From NCBI GenBank assembly GCA_933228895.1, contig OW121856.1, positions 23,019,805 to 23,083,804 of the forward strand: a DNA stretch of 64,000 nt. Direction: 5' to 3'. Of the stretch, positions 12,741-24,428 are shown piece by piece. Numbering within the stretch: position 1 is the first letter of the stretch; every line of letters begins with the position of its first letter. The stretch is from Platycnemis pennipes. Taxonomy: Eukaryota; Arthropoda; Insecta; Odonata; Platycnemididae. A program made the position numbers and the translations under genes. The notes beneath the pieces were generated by a model. That model searched no databases. It was not told the DNA's origin and saw nothing but the letters and a program-made list of their open reading frames with translations.

Positions 12741-13488
12741 CACCTGAAGATCAATAAAAAGAAAACTAAGGTACTAGAATGTGGTAGAAAAAAAGCCAGG
12801 ACAAACGTTAAACTTGGAAAACAAAATATTATGAGGTTGGAAGAGTTCTGCTACGTACCAAGCCGAGTAACCAGCGATGGACGAAGTAAAAGAGAAATTT
12901 TCAGTCAAGTTACCCAGTCAAAGAGGGAATTTTACCAAAATATATGTTGCTTAAGTTAGTACAAGTGAGAAAAAATTTCATTACAACATTTATCTGGAGC
13001 ATGCTTCTATATGGATGTGAAGTATGGACAATTATAGCTGTAGAGAAGTCAAGTCTAAAAGTAAATGAAATACGATGCTAACGAAGAATGATGACGATAA
13101 AATGCATCATCCGACTGACAACCAAAGTCTTTAGAAGAGTGGGAGGAAATAATGGTCTGCTGAAAACTCTTAGAAGAAGAGGGAACAAGCTTATCACCAA
13201 TATCTTAAGGCATAGTGACATGATGAAGACAATCGAATCGAATAATAGCCTGCTGAAAACTCTAAGAAGAAGAGGGAACAACCTAATCGCCCATATCTTA
13301 AGGCATAACGAGGGAAAAGTGAACGGGAAGTATATAAATACTGTCCTCAGAAGAGATATATGGAACAAGTTGTGAAAAATGTAGAATATAATAAAGACGT
13401 CAATATGAAGAGGGTAGCCGATAGAGGAATCGAGTGGTGGGCAGCGTCAAAACAACCTTAGTATAGTTGACCGATGATGATGATGATA
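12741..13488 (+). pseudogene. Decayed RTE-like LINE 3' portion with (GAT)n tail
   Basis: The + strand translation passes through several frameshifts but keeps diagnostic blocks. KINKKKTKVLECGR lies near 12,747, MLLYGCEVWTI at about 13,003-13,035, and a repeated LLKTLRRRGN.LI..ILRH block at 13,157-13,315. These correspond to the region after the catalytic site and the C-terminal domain of endonuclease/reverse transcriptases of RTE-like arthropod LINEs. The copy ends in a GAT trinucleotide run (13,473-13,488), the kind of short tandem tail usual for that clade. It is 5' truncated, with no endonuclease or FADD motif, and has in-frame stops, so it is dead. Related copies lie at 18.4 and 33.8 kb on the other strand. 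Confidence 0.75.
13157..13336 (+). repeat. 93-bp in-frame tandem duplication inside the decayed LINE
   Basis: The block beginning CTGCTGAAAACTCT at 13,157 recurs at 13,250. The 93-bp period is exactly 31 codons, so it duplicates the LLKTLRRRGN...ILRH segment of the old ORF in frame. The other copy of the family, at 33.76-34.99 kb, has this segment only once, so the duplication appears specific to this copy. The two units already differ at several positions. Confidence 0.8.
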
Positions 13489-16069
13489 GAAAAAATTTCT
13501 GCATTAGTACAGGTTGCCTTTAGATGATAGCCATATTACCAATATTTAACGCCGTCAAAGGACAAGAGCTTGAGTCTTAAATCTGAAATATATCATTAGG
13601 CTCATAAAAGTCACAGGATGCCTGAAGTAAGAAATAAATCAAATTTTGACCACGGAAAATACCCTTTTTATTTGGTTTTCGGTGCTGTTCATTCATTACG
13701 TTCCATGAAGAATTTGAGTGTGATTCAATCCAATTAATGCAAACATGAATATGTACGCTGTGTAAGAAGTTTTTCCATTGCAGATATTCAATGAAAAAAA
13801 TGTTAGCGATAAAAATTCCCTTTCATGAAAATAAGAGCACTACCTCTGTCCCACCATTTTGATCATATAATCTTTAGTTGCTGTCATACGCCATATAGAC
13901 TCCCACGGTAATATTTGCTTGAAGCCAAAGCATTCTCGCTCCTTTTACACCAAATATTACATTTTTTGAACTGAGACACTATCGGAGCCGGCTTTTGGCG
14001 TTGAAAAGCTATTTAATGGTCATAACTCGTTGCTCGCAAATCATTTGAGGTAGAAATATGTGCAAAGAAAAGGGTTAGTAGAACATCATTTGCAGCTAAT
14101 GCTTCCACGAACCCTTTTAAATAGGATATCATTTCAGAAACAGTGAATCAATTAATTTTGTATTTAAAACTGCGAATTCAAAATTAGAAGAGTGCCAATT
14201 GATAAAATACCCAACGTAGCTGGATTAAATGTTTCAAGTGTCCATTCCACTCCCCCGCTGCGACATATTTCATCTCATATATCCTTCAATTGTATTATAT
14301 TATTTGCCTGGAGACTGAATGGAATTAATGAAATCGCATATGAATTCATTCGCCATTAGCTGTAGTGAAAGGAGAAATCATCGTTAAATTAAATATTTTG
14401 ATGGCGCTAATACACGTAGGAACATGCCACTAATAGAATATATTGTTCGTAATTAATTTTCATATTTTTAAATATTATCGGTGCACAACGTTTCCACCCT
14501 TCCAATATCACCACATATACCGTAATTTCAACCTAAGATATTGAATATTATTAGCCCTGAATGCTTTCCCTCAAACATTCAGTTAAGGGTCACCAATAAT
14601 CAGAGGTAGGTATTTTAAGTTTGCTCGATGCATTCCATATTTTTTTCAAAATGGATTATAATTAAAGGTGGCACATTTTATTTATAAGAGTAAAGTTATT
14701 TTATACCTTTACTTGAAACGATTTACGGATATTATAACAGCCAGGGCAACGCTGGGCAGGGCTCCATATCTTGTCTAAATTTTAAATCACTATCACAGAC
14801 CTTTAGTCCTAAGATTGGCATGTCCCAGCACTTCACTCGACACTCCTTCGACCAACCCCTTCATAATGCTTCTTATTCTCAAAACAATCTCTAATACTTT
14901 TCAAACATGGTCTAACTAATTGAGTAATAGTATAAAATGATAATTACAGTCCATTTTTAATTGTCACTCAGTTTCTATTTGGCATTCAGTCTCCCACGAT
15001 ATATTTTTAACTCATCGTCTATACAGCTGTTATCAGTGCTCTTTACCCAGTCCTATAACGGGAGATACCCGAGTTGCACGTTTGCAATAGAGAGTGCCCT
15101 GCAAGTGCCCTTGATGATGCCGTTACTGAACATGCACTAAGTACATGCATTTAGAAAAAACTAACGTCGCTGGACAATAAAAAAATTGTGGTGATTATTT
15201 GCTCCTCTGAACATTAAATAATGCCAAATGAATTAAATGTTTATTTATGCGGAAAAAATCATTACCATTCACTGCGACATTCGTTGCAAGTGCAAGTGAT
15301 TTGACAGCTCCCCATGACACGGTTTAGGAAGTGGTTTTGCCTCTTAGCCTCTTTTTCATATTTTTGAGTTGGTCCTTCTGTGAATTAATTTCATGCATAA
15401 TTCTTTCACATCCTGAAATTGTTTCTAGGTTTGTAAACTCTTGTTCTGCAATTTATGACATTATATTTGTTAGGCTTCTATTATTTACTGGCTGATTTCT
15501 CATAAATATCTTTTCTACCAAAACCTGGCTGTCCTTAGATACATTTTCACATCTGAATGAGACTGCTGATTACAATTTGATCTAAAAATTTTAGTGTATT
15601 GGAGGATTTGTCATCAAATTTGGACCAAAAAATAAAGAGATCAAAGCATACTGTTGACTATTAAGATGTAGAATAAAATCGTAGACTAAGTGGGTGGCCT
15701 GGAGGCCAGACGAGTAAATGTTGGGGACGATACGGGTAGAAAGGGAGAAAAAAAAGTGGATATTACAGGTAAATAGGTCTGAGAGTGTTTTCATGGACAC
15801 GAAATAGGAACGAATATTCGGTAAGCGAGGCAGAGGGAGGATTAAAACGGGTAGCTCTGGTAGTATAACAACTGGTTAGTATGCAGAGCTAAAGAAGTAG
15901 ACCCTATGAAATATAGTTCACTTGAGATAACTTTAATATCCTTCATAACCTGCTGTAACTGGTTAAATATTAATAATAGTGTCGAGAGTAGGAGTACTAC
16001 AAAAGTTTAGTTATAGTACGTAGGTGATATATTAAGTGAAAAGGGGTGTATGGAATCCGCATTATTTTG
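13489..16069. other. Unassigned AT-rich sequence
   Basis: No gene was recognised. The last 500 bases (about 15,580-16,069) have a purine-rich character and adjoin the LINE remnant that follows. They may be a more decayed upstream part of it, but no motif could be read. Confidence 0.45.
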
Positions 16070-16722
16070 TTTTTATCATGAAACTAGAAAGTGTGCAGCT
16101 TAGAGCAGCTAAGTTGTTAAAAGGTGCTACGATAGGTTTATCAATCCATCAAAATTAATAGGAGAATTAGCCTGGAGTCATTATCAAATCGTAGGTAAAA
16201 TATAGCGATAAAATGTCCATGAGAAATTTAAAAGAGATAGCTTCACTGAAGATTTTAGACACATATTAAGAACCCCTGCGTCTATTGTTAGCTTTGATTA
16301 GATCAACAAGATGAGTGAGATAGATTTATGTTCAAACAGACATAAAATTTCATTTTTCCCGTGTACCATAAGACAGCATAATACACAGCGCAGCAAAGGG
16401 ATAAGAAGGCGAAATATTTCAAGAGTAATATTTAGTAAATGATACGTGTTTAACATTACTAACCCATTCATGCGAGGAAAATAGAGATAAATCTATCCGT
16501 ATAAATGCCTTTCTTGTTATTAATCACTTTATTCCTATGTAGACGCTAACCATCTAGTTGCAAGTGACTCTTGTATCTAATATATTTCCATGTAATATTA
16601 GCGTTTTAGCTCTTAGTTGCCTATCAGTAGCGCATGTTTGGTGATATTTTCCCCGTGTCACATACCCTCATAATGGCTCGTAGGGTATTACCTAAATGTA
16701 GGTAGATAAAGATGTAGATGTA
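16070..16722 (+). pseudogene. Decayed CR1/Jockey-like LINE 3' end
   Basis: Two conserved blocks survive on the + strand in different frames. LESVQLRAAKLLKG starts near 16,084, and FFPCTIRQHN starts near 16,353. They fit the 'LE.VQ.RAARFV' and 'FFPRTIRDWN.LP' positions in the C-terminal part of CR1/Jockey-type reverse transcriptases. Between them the sequence has many stops and frameshifts. After the ORF comes a 3'-UTR-like stretch ending in a GATGTAGATGTA tail (about 16,711-16,722). No RT catalytic motif is left. This is a different family from the RTE-like copies at 12.7, 18.4 and 33.8 kb, and older than the intact element at 28.7 kb. Confidence 0.6.
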
Positions 16723-18167
16723 TCTTCCTTTAAATGAGTCACATAAAGTTGCCATCTTGTAATCATTTTTTCAAGGGCACTAATCAGCTCTCAACAGCTT
16801 AACGTGCACTAAAATCGACTCGTTTTCAATTTTACGTTTATCTTACTAAGGATATTACGTTCTTGCTGACATCTCGCAGGAACCTCATGTTGGTTCTCGC
16901 TTACGCATGACAGATACCGAGAGTTAAAAGGGGAGTTGAACTCGTTTTAATTTCGCGCTGGCGGTTGTTGTGTTTACGACCGAGTCGCTACTGTGGGACG
17001 TCATCGCAGGGCTCCCCGTTGTGGAGGGAGGAGGAAAGTTGTGCTTTGGGAAGGAACGGCCAAATGACGGGGTTGGTGCGGCAGGGATGTGAGAGTGGGG
17101 AAGGCCTCAACCACCAGCGCCGCATTTACGCAGCGGCGGGAACACAAATCACTTTTTGCCCCGAGGCCTTATATGCCAGCGAGCCCATAATTTCTCGCAC
17201 CATCCCTCCCCCACCCTTCCCCTTCCTCAAGACCTTCCCTACACACACATCTTCCGACTGTCTCAGTATGAAAGTAGGGTTATGCGAGGAATGTAGACGC
17301 TGTGATCACGCAAAAACCGTGAGTAGTATGCGATCGTTCCTCCATGTCGACCATAGTTTTGGTTTGCGAGCAGAAAGTAACATTAATGCTACTAACGCAA
17401 GAAAAAAAGATGGAATATACCTATGTTGTCGTATAGCGAGATGACAACCAATCCACTTGACAGGTAATCTTTCGCCAAGCCAGTACGGCAACTGCGCGTA
17501 TATTATTTACGAAGTTTTGTGCAAGCCACTGTTAAGGATCGTTTTCACGAGGTCACCCCACACCAGATTTTTTAGTCATTGTTCAAGTAATGCTATTTTT
17601 TACAACTTCAGTACAGAGTAAGTAATTGAAATTTTCCCAAAACAAACAATGGTTTTTCATGCAATGCATGTTATAATTTAAAATTTGGGAATTGTGGCGA
17701 ATAAATCCTACATCGTGTTTCTGTCAACTGCCAAATAATCAGAGAAATCTAAAAAAAGAACTCTCGTGCGCTATACAATTGCGTTCTTACGCAGGCCTGA
17801 TAAAATCCTAAAACCATATTGCTATACCAACAAATTCTTTTTTAGTTACTGTCATATCTAGTATCACTAAAAGGCACAGAAATAAAAACATACTTCGTAC
17901 GTGAAGTTTTAATTAACATAGTAGAATTTGGTGGAGGTAAATAACAGCTTACGTTATTTAGCATGTACTACCAACTAGGATTGAGAAGTTATCGTACATG
18001 GGTAGTTTTAATCAGGGAAAGATGGACCGAAAACCGGCTTCATCATTTTCACGCTCTTGACAAAAGGTGCCAAGGAATCTACGGTTGAATGTCTCATCCA
18101 TTGGACTGTGTATTGAACTCTTCAGTCTGAATCTGAACCGTTAGAATTCCAAAAACAATCTTTGCCT
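16723..18167. other. Unassigned sequence with a GC-rich patch at 16,960-17,260
   Basis: The GC-rich patch holds an open frame of about 159 codons (16,965-17,444) that begins with TTG and has no recognisable motif or ATG near its start. I do not call it a gene. It could be an exon or regulatory island of an unseen host gene. The remainder is AT-rich. Confidence 0.4.
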
Positions 18168-18240
18168 TTTCGGGTAGAGCCCAAGACCTCAGGACGTGGA
18201 AGTCAATGCTCTAGCTACTATGCCAACTCGATTACCCTGA
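18168..18240 (-). repeat. tRNA-derived SINE-like head
   Basis: On the minus strand an A-box-like stretch (TTGGCATAGTAGCTAGAGCA, about 18,228-18,209) is followed by an anticodon-arm-like stretch and a degenerate B box (GTCTTGGGCTCTACCC, about 18,188-18,173). The layout is that of a tRNA, but the T-arm is eroded and no acceptor stem pairs. A tRNA-derived SINE is likely. It lies just upstream, in + coordinates, of a minus-strand LINE remnant. Confidence 0.5.
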
Positions 18241-18369
18241 TATGTTTTGTGTGATCGTAATCTAAGTAATGAACAAATATTTTTCTCCTCACCCTTTGCA
18301 ATTTTTTATTTGATCAAATATTTGCATAAGTTGTTAAAGAGATGCTTTCTAGGTTGGTTTGGAGAGTAG

Positions 18370-19200
18370 TACAAACACCAGTCATCACTTTTGAGTTGAC
18401 ATAGCTCTCCACCACTCGATTCTTGTGTTAAATTAACTGTTTATATGTCTATAATGTTCTTCTTTATTACTTGCTTTAAATAGCTTATGTGAAACATCTC
18501 TTTCCCGTTTTTTCCATACACTATTTCCTCGACAATTACCTTCACCATGCCCTCCTTACTCTTGAAAATGCTGATTAAGTTCGCACGTATTCAAGCGTTC
18601 AACAAACTTCTCTTTTATTTCAATCTCATCAGGACTACTTCGTTTGTCACTCGGTTAATCAATTTTATATTCATCATTTTTAAAGCGCAGCATTTGAAAA
18701 CGTTCCAGCCCTGACTTCTCTGCTGTTGTTATAGTCCATGCCTCATTACCATAAAGCCGCGTACTCCAGATGTACTTTCTTACAAATAGTTTCCTTACTT
18801 CCAAGTTTTATTTACAGCTGCTAGTAAATTTTCTTTTGGCATAATGTTCTTTTCTCCTGTGGTATTCTTCTGATTATTTTCCTTCTAGCTTCGTCCATTG
18901 CTATTTATTCGGCATCCATAATAGCAACACTTTTTTATCAATTTACTCCTCTTTTTTTCCCAAGTTTAACGTTGGCTTTGGCCTCTTCTCTTTAACTACG
19001 TACTTATTTTCATATTTTTTGACCTTTACTTGGTCAATTTCACATAGCTCAGTAGGTCAATGCAATTTATTTTATTGGCTATTGTTGCTATGTCATCAGC
19101 GAAATACTAATATTTTCTTCGTAGATACTCAATTCTAAAGCTTTTTTCCCTTCTTTGATGAATATCTCGATCTTCAAAATGATTTTAGGATAAATAGATC
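18370..19200 (-). pseudogene. Decayed RTE-like LINE fragment including the RT catalytic box
   Basis: The minus-strand translation contains YFADDIATIA (FADD encoded at 19,103-19,092), the RT motif C with both catalytic aspartates kept. Further 3' come KPTLNLGKK (about 18,970) and RLYGNEAWTITTAEKSGLERFQ (about 18,765-18,700). The ADD box followed by the YG.EAWT block is the order found in RTE-like endonuclease/reverse transcriptases. Frameshifts and stops interrupt it, and neither the endonuclease nor an obvious 3' tail is present, so this is an internal fragment. It belongs with the copies at 12.7 and 33.8 kb by motif pattern, although it looks more diverged from both than they are from each other. 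Confidence 0.75.
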
Positions 19201-19410
19201 CTCAAATGACAGTTTTCATAGTGTAGCTTTTTGTATGATTAAAGTTAACCTTTCCTGGTAGGTACAGTACTAGCGTCCATTATTGTAAATTGAAAAAAAA
19301 TAATTTTATTCCAGATTGACAGAAAATAAAGGACCAAATAATTTAGGCAGAGTTGTAAAAAGTTTAGGGACTACACCATTTTGGAAATGCTTCCACTCCT
19401 GCCCCCCTCT

Positions 19411-19422
19411 CCCCCCCCCCCC
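19411..19422. repeat. Poly-C run (12 C) in a C-rich tract
   Basis: Twelve consecutive C follow a CCCCCCTCT stretch. It is a low-complexity tract whose complement could form a G-quadruplex or triplex, and its length may be unreliable in the assembly. Confidence 0.9.
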
Positions 19423-21414
19423 TGCAACTTGGCTGATGGACTCTTTTGAGTTTACAGAATAAAAGATTGAAGGACAGAACCTTTCAAAATTACGGTTCGC
19501 CGGCAATTAGGATAAAATCTGTGATCAAACGGACGAGTTGTGTTTCTTTGTCTCGGCGGACGGAGTAGTTCTCCGAGGTAAATGGAGAGTTAAAGTCTAC
19601 GTGGGTCCCTTCGCAATTATCACGCCTCGCTTTAGTATTCAGCAAGGCAGGGCGAAGCTTAAAAACCACTTTCTCGGGTCCACGTCGGAGCAAAAAGGAA
19701 GCGGAGATCCTAGTGGCAAAAAAATATAAAGGAGGCCCTAGGAGAGAGCATCAATGAATCAAAGAGAAACTCCGTAATTCCTCCTCCGTCGCCCGCTCCA
19801 GGAGAAAGGAACACACATTCCCTCCCCCCTCGCCTCAATTAGTCCCTTGCCGCCACCACAGCCCCAAACCCTGTCCCCTTAGTCCCTTCCCCCACTGCAC
19901 CCTGCCCCGATCCTAACTTCCTTCTGTCAAGCCAGCGGTGCGAGTCGATCGAGGCCGAATTACGGAAGCCTTAGCGGTGGCTATGGGTGTACGACATAAC
20001 CCTTCATTCGATCAGCCTTCATGTCATAATTATTTTCCCTCCATGCCAAGCACAAGGGAGCGGAAAATCTCTAGTCTCAGTTTCATGATTAGATTACGAG
20101 CCGAGTGAAACCCGTTTATAGTATTTCTTCGTAAAAATACGTGTATGTATACGGTACAACATCTAAATCTTTCATGTCCACAATCTAACTATTTGAAAAT
20201 ATATTAACTCAATGCTGAACACTCTAGTTTATTAGCAAATTTGTCAGCAATAATTGTTTCAAGGCTGAGGCTGAGTGGTTGTATTGGTCTTATCATTCAT
20301 TCTACCAGTTAAATTCCGTGCAATTGATACTATCAATATAGGAGAGGAGATTATTACTCATTCATTTTACTTCTCTAAGAAAAATGCCGCAAAAATTAAC
20401 GTTTTACACCACATTACTTTGATTATATTGAGAAAATAATAGCACTTGTCGTCTTATCTTGTGCAATTTTGTTGTAGCGAAAGAAACCTTTTGCTAAGGA
20501 TTTCTTCATTATAAAAACTGCTGGTGATATAACGGTATTTTTTCCGCTGCAAGTGAATAAAGTTCAATATTACTGCAACAAGACGCGAATTTCCTCAAAA
20601 GATAGCATGCTCTTGAAGAAAAACTAGTAGGTATGGTTTATTACAGGGTAATGATTAATCATAGACAATCGTCGAGGGGAAAGTGAATGGGACGGATGCA
20701 AAAGCAACTTCAGGCTCCATTCCTTGGATGCAATGCATGGAATCTGGAGTAAAGGAGGATACTCGCGTGAATATGAAATAATAACAAGGGATATGGTGGA
20801 TGAAGCTTTGATGTTAGGAGGTTATTGAAATGCTAAGTTTAATAAAAAGCCTTCTGTAGAAAATAGGATAAATTGATGCATCAAAAATTGCGCAAGCATG
20901 AAAAGTACTCTCATATGAGAAAACCCATAATTAACCCTTGGCATTGGTAAATGAAAATGAAAAATATCAAAAACTATCTTAGCTGATCAGTCTCCTTATC
21001 GGACTTTAATGAACATTATCGCTATAGCAACCTACACATGGTCACGTCCTTTATGACTGCATTCTTATTAGCCGCTCCTAGCGCAGGGTATTTGAAATCT
21101 GAAACCTTTTATGAGCAGATTTATAGTTCAATATATGCGTAGTAACAGACGAAAGTTGCCAATTAAGTTTAGCGGAAAGTACTCGTTTTTGTTGAACATA
21201 AATATGTTCAATTTGAACTAGGAAAGTATTATAACCAAGTGACTTTATCCCATATTTAATCAGTTCCAAACCATAGCTTCGCTCAGAAACTTCATTTATG
21301 AAAATAGCATAATTGGATAGAGTAAGAATTTTGTCATGGTATTGAGAATGGGTGGAGGGGAGCCCGTTCTTGGCGCTAACCAATAGTTAAAAAAAGGCCA
21401 AGACTTAACCTCCC
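19423..21414. other. Unassigned sequence; GC-richer at 19,500-19,990
   Basis: No gene was recognised. The stretch 19,500-19,990 is GC-richer and C-tract-rich, with opposing short open frames and no known motif. About 20,660-20,830 is faintly LINE-like but too weak to call. Confidence 0.45.
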
Positions 21415-21490
21415 ATCAGGTGGATAGAGTACTGCAGTCGAAGTGCTCTCCTTACAGCACTCAAGTAGAAGCTTCTATCCCTCTAGCCGC
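21415..21490 (+). repeat. tRNA-like sequence, weak SINE head
   Basis: An A-box-like stretch (ATCAGGTGGATAGAGTACTG, starting at 21,415) is followed about 50 nt later by a poor B-box-like stretch (AAGCTTCTATCC). The D-arm region is convincing but the T-arm is not, and no acceptor stem was found. It may be a decayed tRNA-derived SINE. Confidence 0.3.
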
Positions 21491-21697
21491 AGCACCAATT
21501 ATAATCTATCACAATTAACCAAAGTCGACTCCTTTAGACACAATTTTGTGAAGGAATGAAAACTGAAATTTCTTAGTGTTCCCAACAAGTTCACTGAATA
21601 AAACAAATTGAATGATCGCGAACTTGTCCCGAGAACCTTCACGGCGTTACTCCTTTTGAAACTGCAAAAGAGCGGAAATTTCACAGAGAAAAAATTA

Positions 21698-21745
21698 AAG
21701 CACCTGGTCGGAACCAGGGGTTCAAGGTTCGAATCCCAATCAAGA
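21698..21745 (+). repeat. tRNA-like 3' half with strong B box
   Basis: AGGTTCGAATCCC (about 21,726-21,738) is a near-perfect Pol III B box. Just upstream, CCTGG...CCAGG can pair like an anticodon stem. No A box lies at tRNA spacing, so it is a fragment of a tRNA-derived repeat rather than a tRNA gene. Confidence 0.4.
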
Positions 21746-23339
21746 CGAATATTTTTTCCCCTTTGGAATTTCTGCTATTCACTACATGTGTCACCGAGAT
21801 GGTTTTTACATGGCTTATCACTCAAGTTGATGGTAGCTTATGTGATTGGCGATATGGTTTGGCTTAAATAGAAAAATTATTTGCGTAGTAATGATTGCCA
21901 AATGTATGGAGGCGGGAACGACTTGCATGTCCCCTGACCACCACCTCCCCGTGAATCCTGGACACAGTGTGGACAGACCTCTCGCCTGGAAACGGTTGAA
22001 CAAGGAGGGCATTGTTGTCCCCGAGAGTGCATAGACGGGGATTGGCCTCATCTCGGCTTTTGCCGGATAGGGTACCGGCCATTGTGACTCCGCCTCCTCC
22101 ACCCTCTTTTGTTATGGCCAGAATAATGACTTCCTGCTTTCGCGTGGGCCACTGATTTATGCCCTATCCGCAAATCGCTTGGTTAATTTTCCGCCTGAGC
22201 TTCGCAGCTTCGTGTTGAGAGCACAATGTTTTTCGTCGAATGTCTCGCACAGTGCTTTCTGCCCGCTCTCCCTTGAGCATTTATTTACGTCATGAGAAAT
22301 ATAACACGCTCCGTTTTGCGTAACGTGAGCTCCGCGTTAAATCGTTTAATTAAAAACCGCGAAAACGATGGTGATCCAGGCTCCAGTGTTCGGGTGCTGG
22401 AGCGAATCCAATCAGCGAATAGCTCTGTAACGAGATTAGGCTATAAAAGTGTGATGCAGAATCATCAATTGTTGTGAAAAAATTCCGATTCATGTATCTG
22501 TTCATGATTGGAAGTAGTAGCTTGATCAATAGGTTGTATTTTTGCGTTGTCTTAGGAAATTACCTCTTTTTACGTTAGTTGAATTAAGAAAGTATTGGCG
22601 TATTCCTAATAGCGTTAATTGTAAATCAATCAGTACTGAAACCAGAATTTATTACGCATCCATTTAAATGTATTGGAGGTGTTTGAGATGACGGCAGATA
22701 TTATAGCATTCAGTCAACCTTAGTTTAGCCCTTTCACATGGGTTTTGTTGGCAAACTAGAAATGGATCCACATGCAGGAATAGAGTTAGCGCGCTATCGT
22801 TCTATACATGCAAGACTACGTTGCAGATTAGTCTGACACAGATACACTGAGGTTGACTAATTCTTTCAATTTATTGTGTACACCGATATAAAGAAGAATC
22901 ATTTTCACTTTTCCCACGTTATCGTATTTTCTTGGAGCCACAAAATAGTTTTCTAGCCACTACATCAACCCCCTTCATAATTTTAATCTGGGTGTTTGGA
23001 AGTCTTTTACTTGGTATTTTTTTTTTATTTCAATTATATTTTAACTGACTTTATCGGTAAGAGAGGAAATATCATCTATCATCATAGGTTGACCTTGCGT
23101 GAATGTGGTGCTCAAAGCTTAGAATTCCAAGCAGTCCCTTTGGTCTCATCACGTCTGAGTAGATCCTATTTAGAAAGCAAGGAGCCTACCAAATCGCTTT
23201 GCGTCTTTCTTCCGTCCAATTGCTTTCTTCTCGACGCCACTCCAGTTTCAGAATCAATGACGCCAAGGCCTTAGAAGCGAAAAGAATGTGAATTCTTTTG
23301 TGGACTCCCTAAAACCCATTCCGACGAATCGCTCACTGC
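21746..23339. other. Unassigned sequence; GC-richer at 21,900-22,300
   Basis: Overlapping open frames on both strands at 21,818-22,102 reflect base composition and show no recognisable domain. No RNA gene was seen. A host exon here cannot be excluded. Confidence 0.4.
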
Positions 23340-23575
23340 TCTCCGTCGTTATCCCTAGCCGAGTGCGTGCTCGCTCCCCTTCAAGAGGCAACGCAGCCAA
23401 GCACGGCGACGCCTCCTATTGGTGGAAGAAGTCTCTTTGCTCATAAAATTGATGGCTGAGCTTCGGAGTACACTCACTCTCGTTCAAAGCAGTCGTCCAA
23501 ATCGTTGCCTACCTCTCTCTCTTTATCATTCGACTCTTATGTTATGGTTTTCATCTCCGCTCAGGTATAGTTGTG
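23340..23575 (+). promoter_or_regulatory. Candidate Pol II promoter and first-exon donor (speculative)
   Basis: On the + strand an inverted CCAAT box (CCTATTGGTGG, about 23,417) is followed by a TATA-like CTCATAAAATTG (about 23,440), GC-richer sequence, and a splice-donor-like CTCAG/GTATAG at about 23,563-23,573. The order and spacing fit a promoter plus short untranslated first exon. No downstream exon was found in the window, and the adjoining sequence at 23,667 is the inverted-repeat element. It could be chance. Confidence 0.2.
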
Positions 23576-23666
23576 TGATCCGCCTAGCATTTTAATTGCT
23601 TCTTGCATGCTTGCATGCATACGCATTTGAATGCGCTACAAGTTAACTTATAATAATCATCAGGGG

Positions 23667-24186
23667 CATGCCATAATGGGGGCATTTACTCGAAACCAAA
23701 ATCGCGAATTTTTACATGAAATCGTTAGATGGAAACGAAGAAAGAATTTTAGTAAAATAAATTAATCTTCTAACCACAACCATTCACTCATAAATCAAAA
23801 ATTAAAATAAGAAAAAGTAGACGCCCACCGAAAAAGCTTCTTAATATCATTGACGTCATTTTCCTCCCGTCCTTGACTGCTTTTAGGGGGAGGGAAGGGA
23901 GTGGAGGGGGGTTCTCGGAAGGTCTGCTCGCACAGATACTGTCGCAACTGCTCCTATTGGCAGAGTCAGCTGTGGCCCCTCCATTGCGATAAGGCAAAGT
24001 AGCTTCGCGGGCTCAGTTGTGATTGGACGAAGTCGATATACGTCAGAAGTTGCACCACGTCCACTTTTCCGAAGGGGTTAAAAACGTCAGTTTTTCATCT
24101 CTATAACTCGAGAAGGTCTTTTTATTTTACAAACTCTTTACTTTTAGATTTGGCAATAGAAAAAGTATGGTAAACGACCCCGTTGG
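23667..24186. repeat. Left arm of a long inverted repeat (~0.52 kb)
   Basis: This arm matches the reverse complement of 25,441-25,999 over nearly its whole length, by eye roughly 85-90 per cent in the best part, with small indels. The outer edge begins near CCATAATGGGGGCATTTAC and the inner edge ends near GGTAAACGACCCCG. It carries the perfect CRE palindrome TGACGTCA at 23,851-23,858, a G-rich tract, and two inverted CCAAT motifs (CCTATTGGC and GTGATTGGAC). Open frames in this arm and its partner are mirror copies of each other and not genes. It may be a terminal inverted repeat of a fold-back element or one of two independent repeat copies. Confidence 0.85.
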
Positions 24187-24342
24187 TGACTTAGAATTGA
24201 TACCCCCTGACTGCTATTTTTCAGGAATGAGTGTAACCTCGTATTTTACGTGGTGCATGAAACATGCAGAGTAGGTTGGATTATGCCATTTATGCTAACT
24301 TAATTCTTAGACCAGAGTAATTCTTAGACAAGCACAAATACC
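24187..24342. other. Left end of the spacer between the inverted arms
   Basis: AT-rich spacer sequence with a short direct repeat TAATTCTTAGA (near 24,300 and 24,318), next to the tRNA-like element that follows. Confidence 0.5.
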
Positions 24343-24428
24343 CTTAAAGAGGCGGGATTCAAACCCGCGACCTTTGGGTATCCAGTTTAGCGTCCTTTGT
24401 TCTGACCACTCTGGCCGGCTATGAACCA
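24343..24428 (-). repeat. tRNA-derived SINE head
   Basis: On the minus strand it reads as a tRNA-like unit. An A box (CCGGCCAGAGTGGTCAGAAC) is followed by ACCCAAAGGTCGCGG and a perfect B box (GGTTTGAATCCC), and the T-arm GCGGG/CCCGC pairs. The seven bases before and after do not form an acceptor stem, so this is not a working tRNA gene. The ACCCAAAG...TTCAAAT-type sequence is shared with the copies at 46.1 and 55.3 kb, which suggests one SINE family. It sits inside the spacer between the two inverted arms and therefore inserted after, or was captured with, that structure. Confidence 0.6.

Noticed and set aside
16965..17444. 159-codon open frame on the + strand
   Set aside because: It starts with TTG rather than ATG, lies in a GC-rich patch where stops are rarer, and shows no recognisable domain.
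20660..20830. LINE C-terminal-like TIVEGKVNGTD on the + strand
   Set aside because: Only one short block resembles the RTE-type C terminus, with nothing recognisable on either side.
24343..24428. Functional tRNA gene
   Set aside because: A and B boxes and T-arm are good, but the 5' and 3' flanks do not form a 7-bp acceptor stem, and the anticodon arm does not pair properly. Kept as a SINE head.
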